In this document: positions 1 to 10,352 of the stretch, one piece after another | How positions within the stretch are numbered: the stretch's first letter is position 1 | Layout: each line of letters starts with the position of its first letter | NCBI GenBank assembly: GCA_022768005.1 | Contig: JALEMF010000031.1 | Span: forward strand, 1 to 50,162 | Source: Bacteroidales bacterium | Lineage (GTDB): Bacteria > Bacteroidota > Bacteroidia > Bacteroidales > Muribaculaceae | Direction: 5' to 3' | DNA length: 50,162 nt | Program-made: the position numbers and the translations under genes | The notes under the pieces: model-generated | What the model was told of the DNA's origin: nothing | The model's input: the letters and a program-made list of their open reading frames with translations, nothing else | The model's database searches: none

Positions 1-762
1 TAAAGCAGAGTTAATCACTGAAGAAAGATCAGCGTATTTACGTAAGAATTTAGGTGAAAATCCATTGTTAAGTCCAAGCATATCCTGATAAACGAGAACT
101 TGTCCGTCAGTGCCGTTACCTGCACCAATACCGATAGTAGGAATAGAAAGTGATTCAGTAACTTTCTTAGCGAGAGCAGCAGGAATTTTTTCAAGCACAA
201 CTGCAAAGCAACCTATTTCTTCAAGCATTTTGGCATCTTCAAGAAGTTTGTTAGCTTCAGCCTCTTCCTTAGCACGAACAGCGTAAGTACCGAATTTGTT
301 GATAGATTGCGGAGTAAGTCCGAGGTGTCCCATAACCGGGATACCTGCAGATAAAATTCTTTCAATAGATTCTCTGACTTCAGCCCCACCTTCAATTTTA
401 ACGGCTTCGCTACCGCTTTCCTTCATAATTCTTATAGCAGAAGCAAGCGCTTCCTTGGAGTTACCTTGGTAAGAACCGAAAGGCATATCTGTAACTACGA
501 GTGCTCTTTTAGCGCCTTTAACGACACCCTTAGCGTAGTTAATCATTTCGTCAAGAGTGATAGGTAAAGTAGTGGCGTTACCTGCCATAACATTTGAAGC
601 AGAGTCGCCAACAAGTATTACGTCCATACCTGCAGCATCAACGAGTGAAGCCATAGTGTAGTCGTAAGCAGTGAGCATAGCAATTTTTTCACCACGCTGT
701 TTCATTTCAGCGAGTCGGCGAGTTGTTACTTTTTTCTGATTGTCTGTAGTGTTAGTTGACAT
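1..762 (-). CDS. panB: 3-methyl-2-oxobutanoate hydroxymethyltransferase, 3' end off the window
   Basis: Ketopantoate hydroxymethyltransferase: transfers a hydroxymethyl group from 5,10-methylene-tetrahydrofolate to 2-oxoisovalerate, the first committed step of pantothenate and CoA synthesis (cytoplasm). I translated it by hand: an unbroken frame of 254 codons runs from the ATG at 762 to the left edge. Family motifs are clear: [19 protein letters not shown]-like [46 protein letters not shown], and the catalytic-Glu region FAVVLEKIP. PanB is usually about 265-275 residues, so only roughly the last 15-20 are missing. A TAATTTTG-like element reading leftward at 820-813 could be its promoter. It is divergent from nadA. 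Confidence 0.95.
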   Translation of the reverse strand, partial: MSTNTTDNQKKVTTRRLAEMKQRGEKIAMLTAYDYTMASLVDAAGMDVILVGDSASNVMAGNATTLPITLDEMINYAKGVVKGAKRALVVTDMPFGSYQGNSKEALASAIRIMKESGSEAVKIEGGAEVRESIERILSAGIPVMGHLGLTPQSINKFGTYAVRAKEEAEANKLLEDAKMLEEIGCFAVVLEKIPAALAKKVTESLSIPTIGIGAGNGTDGQVLVYQDMLGLNNGFSPKFLRKYADLSSVINSAL

Positions 763-907
763 AATAAATGATTATTATAATAGTCAAATTTTAATGATAT
801 CATTTGAGAGTGCAAAATTACTAAATTATAATATAATAACCGATTTATTTTTTATAAAAGAAATAATAAAGCACGGCTCATTCATTTAAAGCAGAAGATA
901 TTGATGT

Positions 908-1022
908 CACCGTATGGAGCACTACGTGCTTATACGGTGTTACTTACAGCTGAGGCTCGGCGAGGCTCTTTGATGATGGAACTTTTTCAGTATCAAGGAC
1001 AGACCGCACCTCGCCGAGGCTC
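908..1022 (+). repeat. GC-rich modular repeat, copy 1 (modules B-C-A)
   Basis: Module B (908-939) is a hairpin: CACCGTAT (908-915) pairs perfectly with ATACGGTG (932-939), with an inner GCAC/GTGC stem. Module C begins 44 bases later at 952, here altered to a direct repeat GAGGCTC...GAGGCTC. Module A begins 53 bases after that at 1005 and is fused to a C-like right half. The sequence is far richer in G+C than the flanks. Other copies start near 12684, 23358, 30423, 40112 and 50126. Confidence 0.85.
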
Positions 1023-1280
1023 TACCTTGGTGTCACCTTCATTAGTAGCTATTATAGATTAAACCGGTATTAAAATAAGTTGTAGAAAAGTGTTGAAAAG
1101 TATGTTTAAAACGTTAGAAAACTTTTTAATAGAAAAATAACAAATAAATTTGGAAAAAAGTAATCAAATACCGGTATATAATAATCAACGATATAAACAA
1201 AACAGTTATCAAATACTTATTAATGACGTTTTAAACTAATTTTTATGAAGTTATTAACTTAATAAGTCATCTTAAATTAT

Positions 1281-1288
1281 TAACTTTG
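1281..1288 (+). promoter_or_regulatory. possible nadA -7 element
   Basis: TAACTTTG matches the Bacteroidota -7 consensus TAnnTTTG. No convincing TTTG -33 partner is present. If used, the nadA leader would be about 200 nt and would contain the phased repeats at 1300-1380. Confidence 0.35.
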
Positions 1289-1299
1289 CAGTTATAAAC

Positions 1300-1380
1300 A
1301 GTATGTTAATAAGCAGGTTAATACGCTATAATACAAAGAGAAAGTATGTTAATAAGTGGTTAATAACGAAAACTCTTTGT
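1300..1380 (+). promoter_or_regulatory. phased direct repeats with flanking inverted repeat upstream of nadA
   Basis: AGTATGTTAATAAG occurs at 1300-1313 and again at 1343-1356 (43-base spacing, about four helical turns), each followed one base later by a GGTTAATA-like half. CAAAGAG (1334-1340) and CTCTTTG (about 1373-1379) form an inverted repeat bracketing the second copy. The arrangement resembles a two-site operator or a structured leader. The cognate regulator is not visible here. Confidence 0.45.
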
Positions 1381-1495
1381 TTAATAACTTAATATGCAAG
1401 TAATTAAAGAAAAAGTTATAAGTATTATTAACAGGCATTATTATTACTCTTTAAAATTATTTTTTTGAAAAAATTTAATTTATAAAATAAATAAT

Positions 1496-2464
1496 ATGAA
1501 TGTTGATAAAGGCTATGTAGATGTGCCGGTAGATAAAAGTATTGACTTGAAAAGTGAAATAACAAAACTCAAGAAAGAGAAGAATGCTGTAATCTTGGCG
1601 CACTATTATCAGAAAGGAGAAATCCAGGATATTGCAGATTATATAGGAGACAGTTTGGCACTCGCGCAAATAGCATCAACATTGGATAACCCTATCATAG
1701 TGTTATGCGGCGTTCACTTTATGGGAGAGACAGCAAAAATACTGTGTCCGGATAAGAAAGTACTTGTACCGGATATGAGTGCCGGCTGTTCTCTTGCGGA
1801 TAGTTGCGATGCAGATGATTTTGCAGCATTTTTGAAGAATTATCCTAATCACACAGTGATTAGTTACGTCAATACGTCTGCAAGGGTTAAAGCACTTACT
1901 GATATAGTGGTGACTTCTTCCAATGCAAGGAAGATAGTGGAATCATTGCCTAAGGACGCTCCTATAGTGTTCGGTCCTGATAGAAATTTGGGAAATTACA
2001 TTAACAGTATAACGGGAAGGAATATGGTGCTGTGGAATGGAGCGTGCCACGTGCATGAACAGTTCTCAGTAGAAAAGATAGTGGAACTTAAAAAGCAATA
2101 TCCGGGAGCAAAAGTACTTGCGCACCCTGAATGTAAAAAAGCAGTGTTGATATTGGCAGATGTAGTAGGTTCTACGGCAGCACTTCTTAAGTACGCAGTG
2201 GAAAGTGAAGAAAAACAATTCATAGTGGCAACCGAAAGCGGTATCCTCCATGAGATGCAGAAAAAGTGTCCGGGCAAGGAGTTTATAGCAGCACCTGCTA
2301 CGGATTCCACATGCGGCTGCAATGATTGCAACTTTATGAAGTTAAATACGCTTGAAAAACTATATAATGCACTTAAATACGAACAGCCTGAAATAATGGT
2401 TGATCCGGAGATTGCAGCAAGAGCGGTGTTACCTATAAAGAAGATGCTTGAATTGAGTAAATAA
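1496..2464 (+). CDS. nadA: quinolinate synthase
   Basis: NadA condenses iminoaspartate with dihydroxyacetone phosphate to give quinolinate for de novo NAD synthesis, using a [4Fe-4S] cluster. The 322-residue length is normal. Family signatures include AHYYQKGEIQDIADYIGDS near the N-terminus, VLCGVHFMGETAKIL, the AGCSLAD cysteine (C98), NGACHVHEQF and the C-terminal TCGCNDCNFM, which together supply the three cluster ligands. The chosen ATG is the first in frame and lies in the expected AT-rich context. leuS follows 21 bases after the stop, so the two are probably co-transcribed. No nadB or nadC is nearby. Confidence 0.96.
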   Translation: MNVDKGYVDVPVDKSIDLKSEITKLKKEKNAVILAHYYQKGEIQDIADYIGDSLALAQIASTLDNPIIVLCGVHFMGETAKILCPDKKVLVPDMSAGCSLADSCDADDFAAFLKNYPNHTVISYVNTSARVKALTDIVVTSSNARKIVESLPKDAPIVFGPDRNLGNYINSITGRNMVLWNGACHVHEQFSVEKIVELKKQYPGAKVLAHPECKKAVLILADVVGSTAALLKYAVESEEKQFIVATESGILHEMQKKCPGKEFIAAPATDSTCGCNDCNFMKLNTLEKLYNALKYEQPEIMVDPEIAARAVLPIKKMLELSK

Positions 2465-2485
2465 TAAAAATACACATAATATAAA

Positions 2486-5254
2486 ATGGAATATAATCAT
2501 AAAGAAATAGAAGGTCGCTGGCAACAGTACTGGAGAGAACATAACACATACAAGACTGTAGAAGACAAGTCAAAACCTAAATATTACGTACTTGATATGT
2601 TTCCTTATCCGTCAGGTGCGGGACTTCACGTAGGTCACCCTCTCGGATACATAGCATCAGACATTTATTCAAGATATAAAAGACTGAAGGGCTTCAATGT
2701 GCTTCACCCAATGGGCTACGATGCGTACGGATTACCAGCCGAGCAATATGCAATACAGACAGGTCAACACCCTGAAATCACTACAAGAGAAAATATTGCA
2801 CGCTATCGTTCACAACTTGACAAAATAGGTTTCTGCTACGACTGGAGTCGTGAACTCAAGACGTGTGACCCTAAATTTTATAAATGGACACAGTGGGCGT
2901 TTATACAGATGTTTAATCACTACTACGACACTGACACAAATAAGGCAGAGAATGTAGATAAACTTGTAGAAAAACTTGAAAAATCCGGTACTTCAGAAAT
3001 TCATGCAGCATGTACCAAGAATATAAATGTAACAGCCGATGAATGGAAATCAATGGACGCCAAGGCTAAAAGTGACTTGCTGATGAATTATCGTCTTGCT
3101 TATCTTGGTAATACTATGGTGAACTGGTGTCCGGAACTCGGAACAGTTCTTGCCAACGATGAGGTGAGTGAAGGACTTTCAATTCGCGGAGGTTACCCTG
3201 TGGAACAAAAATTGATGTACCAATGGTGTCTCCGAGTGTCAGCATACGCACAACGCTTGCTTGACGGACTTAATGATATAGACTGGACAGATTCACTTAA
3301 GGAAACTCAGAGAAATTGGATAGGTCGCTCGGAAGGAGCTGAAATGAAATTCCGGATAGCAGACAGCGATGTGGAAATGGAAATATTCACTACTCGCGCA
3401 GATACAATTTTCGGCGTAACCTTTATGGTACTTGCGCCGGAAAGCAAATACGTGGACATAGTGACTACTCCGGAACAAAAGAAGGAAGTAGAAGAATATA
3501 TAGCATCAATAAAGCATAAGACGGAACGTGAACGCTTGATAGAGAAAAAAGTGACAGGTGTATTCACAGGTGCTTACGCTATAAATCCGTTAAGCGGTAA
3601 AAAAATACCGGTATGGGTGAGTGACTATGTACTTGCCGGCTATGGTACAGGTGCTATAATGGCAGTACCGGCACACGATAGTCGTGACTATGCATTTGCC
3701 CGTCATTTTGATTTACCTATTATTCCACTAATCGAAGGTGCAGACGTAAGTGAAGAGTCATTTGATGCAAAAGAAGGAAAAATGATAAATTCCGCATCTG
3801 AAGAACTTAACTTGAACGGACTTGACGTAAAAGATGCTATTGCCGCAACTAAAGTATTCATAGAAAAGAAAGGCATAGGAAAGGTAAAAGTAAACTATCG
3901 TCTTCGTGATGCTATATTCAGTCGTCAGAGATATTGGGGTGAGCCGTTCCCTGTATATTACAAGGACGGAATACCTACAATGATGGATATAAAAGACCTT
4001 CCGCTTATGTTGCCTGAAGTGGATAAATATTTGCCTACCGAGACAGGAGAACCACCACTGGGACGTGCGAAGAACTGGAAGACAAAAGAAGGTTATCCGA
4101 TAGAACTTAACACAATGCCGGGATTTGCCGGTTCTTCCGCTTATTATCTCCGCTATATGGATCCGCATAATGATAATGCACTTGTGTCGCGCGAAGCAGA
4201 TGAGTACTGGAGAAATGTAGATCTCTATATAGGCGGTACAGAACATGCAACAGGTCACCTTATTTATAGTCGCTACTGGAATAAGTTCCTTTACGATATA
4301 GGCTGTGTGTGCGAACCGGAACCATTCAAGAAACTTATAAACCAGGGTATGATTCAGGGTTGCAGCAGTTTCGTATATCGCATAAAGAATACCAAGACAC
4401 TTGTGTCATATAACTTGAAAGACCAATACGACACTACAGAAATACACGTTGACATAAACCTTGTAGATGGTGATGTACTTGACACTGAAGGTCTCAAAGC
4501 ATGGCGTCCGGACTTCAAAGATGCAGAATTTATCCTTGAAGACGGAAAATACATCGTAGGCCATGCAGTGGAAAAGATGTCAAAGTCAATGTTTAACGTA
4601 GTCAATCCTGATGATATAGTAGAGCGTTACGGAGCAGATACACTTCGTCTTTATGAAATGTTCCTCGGTCCGCTTGAACAGAGCAAACCATGGGACGTAA
4701 AAGGTATTGACGGGGTAAATCGTTATCTCAAAAAACTCTGGGGTCTCTTCTATAAAGGAGATGAACTCCAAGCAGATGACAGTGAACCTACAGCAGAGTC
4801 ACTTAAGTCACTGCATAAACTTATAAAGAAAGTAAGCGGTGATATAGAAAACTTCTCATACAACACTGCAATAAGCGCATTCATGATAGCCCTTAATGAA
4901 CTTTCACAGCAAAAGTGCAAGTCAAAGGCAATCCTCGAAAAATACCTTGTAGTTCTTGCACCGTTCGCACCTCACATTACAGAGGAATTGTGGCACGCTT
5001 TGGGATATGACACCACAATCTGCGATGCAGAGTGGCCTGCATTCAATGAAGAATACCTTAAAGAATCAACTGTAAAAATAGCAGTATCATTCAATGGTAA
5101 AGCACGTTACACTATAGACGTGGCAGCCGATGCATCAAAGGAAGAAGTGGAAAAAGCCGCTTTGAGTCACGAACTGGCCGCTAAATGGATAGACGGTAAA
5201 ACTATACGCAAAGTGATAGTAGTACCTGGAAAAATAGTGAACGTTGTAGTATAA
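2486..5254 (+). CDS. leuS: leucyl-tRNA synthetase
   Basis: Class I aminoacyl-tRNA synthetase that charges tRNA-Leu. The HIGH motif is HVGHP at residues 48-52 and the KMSKS motif is exact, starting at K697. Between them lie the CP1 editing domain (residues about 220-420, including [16 protein letters not shown] with the editing aspartate) and a catalytic-core segment with [10 protein letters not shown]. The C-terminal anticodon-binding domain ends with a [10 protein letters not shown] tail. At 922 residues it is longer than the E. coli enzyme but normal for Bacteroidota. It follows nadA closely and is separated from rdgB by 46 bases. Confidence 0.98.
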   Translation: MEYNHKEIEGRWQQYWREHNTYKTVEDKSKPKYYVLDMFPYPSGAGLHVGHPLGYIASDIYSRYKRLKGFNVLHPMGYDAYGLPAEQYAIQTGQHPEITTRENIARYRSQLDKIGFCYDWSRELKTCDPKFYKWTQWAFIQMFNHYYDTDTNKAENVDKLVEKLEKSGTSEIHAACTKNINVTADEWKSMDAKAKSDLLMNYRLAYLGNTMVNWCPELGTVLANDEVSEGLSIRGGYPVEQKLMYQWCLRVSAYAQRLLDGLNDIDWTDSLKETQRNWIGRSEGAEMKFRIADSDVEMEIFTTRADTIFGVTFMVLAPESKYVDIVTTPEQKKEVEEYIASIKHKTERERLIEKKVTGVFTGAYAINPLSGKKIPVWVSDYVLAGYGTGAIMAVPAHDSRDYAFARHFDLPIIPLIEGADVSEESFDAKEGKMINSASEELNLNGLDVKDAIAATKVFIEKKGIGKVKVNYRLRDAIFSRQRYWGEPFPVYYKDGIPTMMDIKDLPLMLPEVDKYLPTETGEPPLGRAKNWKTKEGYPIELNTMPGFAGSSAYYLRYMDPHNDNALVSREADEYWRNVDLYIGGTEHATGHLIYSRYWNKFLYDIGCVCEPEPFKKLINQGMIQGCSSFVYRIKNTKTLVSYNLKDQYDTTEIHVDINLVDGDVLDTEGLKAWRPDFKDAEFILEDGKYIVGHAVEKMSKSMFNVVNPDDIVERYGADTLRLYEMFLGPLEQSKPWDVKGIDGVNRYLKKLWGLFYKGDELQADDSEPTAESLKSLHKLIKKVSGDIENFSYNTAISAFMIALNELSQQKCKSKAILEKYLVVLAPFAPHITEELWHALGYDTTICDAEWPAFNEEYLKESTVKIAVSFNGKARYTIDVAADASKEEVEKAALSHELAAKWIDGKTIRKVIVVPGKIVNVVV

Positions 5255-5300
5255 TAAAAAGTAAAATAAAACGTTATATATTAATAACTTGTACTAAAAA

Positions 5301-5888
5301 ATGCCGAAACTGAATAAAATAGTATTTGCTACCAATAATGCTCACAAGCTTGACGAAATCCGCAGTATTGCGGGTGAAAGTCTTGAAGTGTTGTCACTAT
5401 CTGATATAGGTTGCCATGCAGATATACCGGAAAATGAAAATACTCTTGAAGGAAATGCGTTGGCAAAAGCGAGATACGTAAAAGAGCATTACGGGTATGA
5501 CTGTTTTGCCGATGATACGGGTCTTGAGGTAGAGGCATTGTCAGGTGCTCCGGGAGTACATTCAGCACGTTTTGCTCCCGGTACGGACCACGATTCTCAA
5601 GCCAATATGACTTATCTGTTAAGTCTGCTGGAAGGGAAGGAAAACCGTAAGGCAAGATTCCGTACCGTTATAGCGCTAATTGCAGGAAAAGAGGAAACAC
5701 TTTTAGACGGAATAGTGGAAGGTGAAATATTGAAGAGTCCGCAAGGAAATTCAGGTTTCGGCTACGACCCGGTATTCAAGCCAAACGAAAGTGACAGAAC
5801 ATTTGCGCAAATGACAGCAGAAGAAAAGAATGCCATTTCACATCGTGGACGAGCAACGTCAAAACTACTTAAAAAATTGAAAATATAA
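5301..5888 (+). CDS. rdgB: XTP/dITP diphosphatase
   Basis: House-cleaning pyrophosphatase of the Ham1/RdgB family that hydrolyses XTP, ITP and dITP to the monophosphates, keeping deaminated purines out of nucleic acids. Conserved segments are [12 protein letters not shown] at the N-terminus, [20 protein letters not shown] in the centre with the metal-binding [10 protein letters not shown], and the C-terminal SHRGRA. The 195-residue length is typical. It sits 13 bases before porZ. Confidence 0.96.
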   Translation: MPKLNKIVFATNNAHKLDEIRSIAGESLEVLSLSDIGCHADIPENENTLEGNALAKARYVKEHYGYDCFADDTGLEVEALSGAPGVHSARFAPGTDHDSQANMTYLLSLLEGKENRKARFRTVIALIAGKEETLLDGIVEGEILKSPQGNSGFGYDPVFKPNESDRTFAQMTAEEKNAISHRGRATSKLLKKLKI

Positions 5889-5901
5889 TCCAAGAAACAA
5901 T

Positions 5902-8307
5902 ATGATACACAGACTATCACTTATATTATTGTTAATATTGCCATTTTGCATTAAGGCTCAACAGATGACCGGAAGTTGGGAAGTGTTTACAGTTTACAAT
6001 GCTGTAGATAAAGTTCTTGAAACTCCTTCTAAATTGTATTATTTGTCATCGGGAAACTTGTATTCATACGATATGGCTACTCAAGAGTCAGAGTCGCTCA
6101 ACACTCAGAACGGACTAAATGATTCAGACATATCAAATATGTACTACAACCCTGCCGATAAGTATTTGCTTTTGACTTATACTAATGGTAATATAGATAT
6201 TATCTACGACAATGGTGACATTGTGAATATGAGTGATATAAAAGATGCTATCATGGCAACGGAGAAGACAATTAATCACGTGTCGTTTTATAAAGACCGT
6301 ATCTGTGTAGCCACAAACTTCGGTGTAGTTCTTTTTGACGGTAAAAAGCATCACGTAATACAGTCAGGTATTTATAAGGCTAATGTGGACTTCTTTGCAC
6401 AAGTAGGCGAATACTTCGTGATAAAGAAAAGTGACAGTAACCTCTATTACTTACCTGTAAATCAAAAATTTAACGTTATAGATAACTTTAAGCCGCTTTA
6501 TCAGTCAAGCGGATCCCAGACGTATTTTTATTACAAGACGGGTGTTGTGGTAAGCGACAATAAGTTGATAGCCGTCAACACAGGTGGTGCAGATAAGATG
6601 CGTGCATATACTTTTGACTTTGCAAACGGAAAGTGTGCTATATCACAAGTGAATACCACAAATTTCAATGTGAAAGACATAAATGCCTGGAACGAAGGAT
6701 ATTATATCACAGACGGAACAAATGTTCTTACTGTTGACGCTAATGGTGAAAACGGAGTATTGACAGTATTGCCAAGTCTCGTAAAAGGTCAAAAAATCGC
6801 ATTTTGGAGCGGAGTGGATAAAGTGTGGGCGTGTGATAATTCCGGACTCGGATATTACGACTTATCATCAGGTACACCTACAGTAATAAATGATAAGTTC
6901 AAGCCCGGAAATCTCACCGTGGGATATATAGACTTCCTTAGAGCCGATGCGTGGGGAAACATTTATATGACATCAAGAAGTGAAAGTTTACTTGTATCAT
7001 ATCCTAAAGGTAGAGAAACTCAGACCGACGTAAACAGAATAAATGCAGACGGAACTATTGAAAATATTACATCGTCCAATCATACTTATCAGAACAGTGT
7101 GTTCAGCGCAGCAAAATATCAAGGTAAACTTTACGGAAACAACTCTATCTGTCCTCACCCTACCGAGCAAGGCGTTTACTACGTAGGAAACCGTGCAGAG
7201 GGTATTATGAAATTCAAGGATAACAACTACTTGTACTCTTACAATGGTAATAATTCCAATATCAATGAAATATGGGGTTGGGACGTAAATGGAATAGACT
7301 TTGATTCAAAAGGTAATCTATGGGGTATTACCGGAACAGGTGTAACTCCGATGATAGTAATGCTTCCTGCTGCAAAAGTAGCTCAGGAAACAACTACGAA
7401 AGACGACTGGATAGGGGTCAATAATGAGTTTGGTGCAACTCACGATGGATATATTCTCGCATGTAAAAAATCAAATGTAATAATTGCATTTGACGGTCAA
7501 GGAGAAAATGCTCCTATTTATTTCTACACTACAAAAGGTACTGAAACACTTACAGATGACAAGTTCACTGAAATATCTTATTTTACTGACCAAGACGGTC
7601 GTCAATTCTCAAGTTATAAGATTATATGCGCTCTTGAATGTAGTGACGGAAAAGTGTGGATAGGTACTGATGACGGTGTGTTCGAATTGCCGAATCCTGA
7701 AAAGGTTGCCGAAGGAGGAACAGTGGTGAGAATAAAAGTACCGAGAAATGATGGTACAAATCTTGCCGACTATCTTCTTGCAAGTCAACTTGTGATGTGT
7801 ATTGCAGAAGACAGTTCAGGACGTAAATGGATAGCAACACGCGACAGTGGTGTATATCTCGTAAGCAGTGACGGTACTGAGATAATAGAGCATTTCACTC
7901 AGGATAATTCAGTGCTTAATTCAAATGATGTACACAGTGTGATATGCAGTCCTGTCTCAAATGCAGTATATTTCGGCGGTGCAGGCATATTGTACAAGTA
8001 CAATGCTACGGCAGCACCGGCAGCAGAGGATTACAGCAACGTAATAGCATATCCTAATCCGGTACGTCCCGATTTCTCAGGCTGGATTACCATAAAAGGT
8101 CTTATGGACAGTTCATTAGTAAAGATTACAGATGCAGCCGGAAACTTGGTTTATCAGACAAAGTCCGAGGGCGGTATGGCAGTATGGGACGGATGTAATA
8201 CGTCAGGTGAAAGAGTAAGAACCGGTGTATATTACGTATTTGCATCTCAAAGTGCAGAAGATCAGTCCGGAAATTCGGCTGTGACAAAAATATTAGTAGT
8301 GAAATAA
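5902..8307 (+). CDS. porZ: type IX secretion system protein PorZ
   Basis: Resembles PorZ, a cell-surface T9SS component that works with the PorU sortase complex in delivering anionic lipopolysaccharide to cargo. There is an N-terminal signal peptide (about residues 1-19, ending in IKAQ). It is followed by WEVFTVYNAVDKVLETPSKLYYL and LLLTYTNGNIDIIYDNG, which match the PorZ N-terminal propeller, then two-component-regulator-type propeller blades such as GKVWIGTDDGVFEL and RKWIATRDSGVYL. The last roughly 90 residues form a type-A sorting domain: AYPNPVRPDFSG, LVKITDAAGNLVYQT, WDGCNTSGERVRTGVYYV, ending KILVVK. At 801 residues it is close to the P. gingivalis protein. porU lies at the other end of this window. 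Confidence 0.87.
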   Translation: MIHRLSLILLLILPFCIKAQQMTGSWEVFTVYNAVDKVLETPSKLYYLSSGNLYSYDMATQESESLNTQNGLNDSDISNMYYNPADKYLLLTYTNGNIDIIYDNGDIVNMSDIKDAIMATEKTINHVSFYKDRICVATNFGVVLFDGKKHHVIQSGIYKANVDFFAQVGEYFVIKKSDSNLYYLPVNQKFNVIDNFKPLYQSSGSQTYFYYKTGVVVSDNKLIAVNTGGADKMRAYTFDFANGKCAISQVNTTNFNVKDINAWNEGYYITDGTNVLTVDANGENGVLTVLPSLVKGQKIAFWSGVDKVWACDNSGLGYYDLSSGTPTVINDKFKPGNLTVGYIDFLRADAWGNIYMTSRSESLLVSYPKGRETQTDVNRINADGTIENITSSNHTYQNSVFSAAKYQGKLYGNNSICPHPTEQGVYYVGNRAEGIMKFKDNNYLYSYNGNNSNINEIWGWDVNGIDFDSKGNLWGITGTGVTPMIVMLPAAKVAQETTTKDDWIGVNNEFGATHDGYILACKKSNVIIAFDGQGENAPIYFYTTKGTETLTDDKFTEISYFTDQDGRQFSSYKIICALECSDGKVWIGTDDGVFELPNPEKVAEGGTVVRIKVPRNDGTNLADYLLASQLVMCIAEDSSGRKWIATRDSGVYLVSSDGTEIIEHFTQDNSVLNSNDVHSVICSPVSNAVYFGGAGILYKYNATAAPAAEDYSNVIAYPNPVRPDFSGWITIKGLMDSSLVKITDAAGNLVYQTKSEGGMAVWDGCNTSGERVRTGVYYVFASQSAEDQSGNSAVTKILVVK

Positions 8308-8326
8308 ACCCAAGCAAAATTTTGCA

Positions 8327-8848
8327 ATGGAAATATCATTAAAATATAAAGACGAAAAAGATAAATCGTACGGACTTGCCGGACTGGCAGTGAGTCTGTT
8401 TATATACGACAGTGATGAATATTTGTCATCACTGTCGCTTGATGATGAAGTACCGGTGAATTTCGTGCCGGGATTTTACTTTGTGTCAAATCCTGATTTT
8501 TCCGCAAAGGAAGTGTGGTCTCACCTTGTGAAACAGTATGAACTGTTTATTGCTATGACAGTTGGAAACTATTTATGTCGTCAACTTGTTTACAAAGGAA
8601 AAAATGTTGACCCGTTTGCCAAGACAGAACTGAGAAAATCCGTTTACGAGGAAGGTAAAAACGTATGTTCTCTCGAAGATGATGAGATAGAATCATACTT
8701 TACTCGCGAATATTCAAATATGCAGAAGGTGTTTTCTCACCCCGGAGTGCAGCAAGTGGTACGCAATTTTGCAGAAAAACTTGAAGAGTCCCGTACATTG
8801 TCCCACGATGATATAGTGTCAATACTGAAGGCTCTTCAGATGATGTAA
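8327..8848 (+). CDS. conserved protein of unknown function downstream of porZ
   Basis: I do not recognise this 173-residue protein as a named family. It has no signal peptide or membrane segment, is acidic, and looks mostly helical toward the C-terminus, ending LSHDDIVSILKALQMM. It lies 19 bases after porZ and 33 bases before the next gene, so it is likely in the same transcript. A cytoplasmic location is inferred. Codon use matches its neighbours, which supports a real gene. Confidence 0.75.
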   Translation: MEISLKYKDEKDKSYGLAGLAVSLFIYDSDEYLSSLSLDDEVPVNFVPGFYFVSNPDFSAKEVWSHLVKQYELFIAMTVGNYLCRQLVYKGKNVDPFAKTELRKSVYEEGKNVCSLEDDEIESYFTREYSNMQKVFSHPGVQQVVRNFAEKLEESRTLSHDDIVSILKALQMM

Positions 8849-8881
8849 AAAACTTTTTTTACATCAATAATGTAGTACAAT

Positions 8882-10339
8882 ATGTTGCGAAACAGCAAGT
8901 TAAATATTACGACGCTATTTATTTTTGCAGTTTCGGCAGCATTGGCTTTACAACTTTATTTTACGCCTTATTCAGGCGATGACTGGGTATATTTCGGAGC
9001 ATATTCAGGGTATAAATCCGTGTGTCATAATGCGTGGGAATGGCTTAAACTTGGTTTCGGGCATTGGCTCGGAACAAACGGACGTTTTGCCAATATCGGT
9101 CTTACTCCGCTGCTTTTATTGCCAAAGTGGCTTCTTGCGGGATTGTGCGGCATGGCTGCATATATGATGTATTCCAAGACAGTATTTTTCATTGATGAAA
9201 AGAAAAGTCTGCCTGTAACCGTCATAGTGGTGACAATCCTTGTTGCGGCGTTACCGTGGTGGGACTCAATGATGGTGTTTGACTGCGAATTTAATTACGT
9301 GTTTTCATCAGCGATGTGTCTGACCGCCGTAAATCTTTTATTTAAGACACCGGGCAACAGACTGCGCTACATATTTTCAGCGGCATTTTGCTTTGTAGCC
9401 GGAATGATGCATGAGGCAGCTTCAATGCCTCTGTTGTGCGGCGTGGCAGTGTATATTTACTTTGGAGGTAAAAGACCGGACAACCGGTTGTTATGGTCAT
9501 TTGCCGCAGGAACGTTTATAGTGACTTTTTCTCCGGGAATATGGCTCAGAGCATCACATTTGTCAGAACCTGACGATATATTACCGTTATTATTGCTGAA
9601 AAGTGATGCATTGTCGTTGTTGCTCGCCGGAGGTATTTTTTACAGTCTGTTGAGGGAAAAAATGCGTGTCGAGGTTAAGAAATATTCGTCAAGTATAATC
9701 TGCATTTTTGCAGTAGCCTCTTTAGTGTCAATGGCAATGAGCGGTGTATCCGGCATTGTAGGTCGCAGTGGCTGGTTCGCAGAGATATATGCACTGATAG
9801 TAATCACATACTTTGCAAAAGAGTATTTATTAAAAATACCAAAAGTAGTATATACATTACCGGCATTAACAGTATTGGTACACGTGTCAATGGTGGTGTA
9901 CGGTCAGCGGTCGGCAGGCATAGAGTATGCTGAATTTGACAGAAAATACTTGAATTCAAAATCCGGAATAGTATTTATTGACTATACGAGAGATGATGAG
10001 CGAAGTGCTTTTCTGCTGAATAAAGTGCGAGGAGTTCCTGATCCTGATGATACATATTTACTCAAGACGTATGCTGAACATTATTCTGAAACGTCACCCA
10101 AGCCGATAGTATTGCCCTCAGATGCAAAGAAATATTTGGAAGCAGGACTTAATGAGACTGTTGTTCTGAAATCCGGTGATATTCTCAGTACAGTATGTCC
10201 GAAATTAAGTGAAATTCGTGATGACGGATTAATGCTATGTGAAAAAGACGGAGTGCAGATGGTGGTTCAAGAATTCTGTTACGACGGAAAGCAGTATTAT
10301 CATATATCCAAGAGAATATTGGACCCCGGAGACAGATAA
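8882..10339 (+). CDS. DUF6056-like polytopic membrane protein, possible lipid-linked glycosyltransferase
   Basis: A 485-residue integral membrane protein with about ten hydrophobic helices in the first 330 residues and a soluble C-terminal part of about 130 residues. After the first helix comes YSGDDWVYF (D33, D34). An acidic pair at this position is typical of GT-C fold glycosyltransferases and of the DUF6056 family found in Bacteroidota polysaccharide loci. The role is inferred from fold-like features only: moving a sugar from a lipid carrier to an envelope glycan. The acyltransferase gene starts 13 bases downstream, which fits joint decoration of a surface glycan. Confidence 0.6.
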   Translation: MLRNSKLNITTLFIFAVSAALALQLYFTPYSGDDWVYFGAYSGYKSVCHNAWEWLKLGFGHWLGTNGRFANIGLTPLLLLPKWLLAGLCGMAAYMMYSKTVFFIDEKKSLPVTVIVVTILVAALPWWDSMMVFDCEFNYVFSSAMCLTAVNLLFKTPGNRLRYIFSAAFCFVAGMMHEAASMPLLCGVAVYIYFGGKRPDNRLLWSFAAGTFIVTFSPGIWLRASHLSEPDDILPLLLLKSDALSLLLAGGIFYSLLREKMRVEVKKYSSSIICIFAVASLVSMAMSGVSGIVGRSGWFAEIYALIVITYFAKEYLLKIPKVVYTLPALTVLVHVSMVVYGQRSAGIEYAEFDRKYLNSKSGIVFIDYTRDDERSAFLLNKVRGVPDPDDTYLLKTYAEHYSETSPKPIVLPSDAKKYLEAGLNETVVLKSGDILSTVCPKLSEIRDDGLMLCEKDGVQMVVQEFCYDGKQYYHISKRILDPGDR

Positions 10340-10352
10340 AAAGTTTGTTGAT

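Larger units (their letters stand above)
763..1495. other. divergent intergenic region between panB and nadA
   Basis: This 733-base gap has no credible gene. From left to right it holds a panB promoter candidate (CAAAATTA at 813-820, reading left), one copy of the GC-rich modular repeat (908-1022), a very AT-rich stretch, a TAACTTTG element at 1281-1288, and a pair of phased repeats (1300-1380) ahead of nadA. A small ORF reading left at 1475-1669 is not supported: it overlaps the start of nadA and has no recognisable features. Confidence 0.7.

Noticed and set aside
10239-10352. N-terminal extension of the acyltransferase
   Set aside because: It overlaps the preceding gene and lacks family features; the start at 10353 gives the standard N-terminus.
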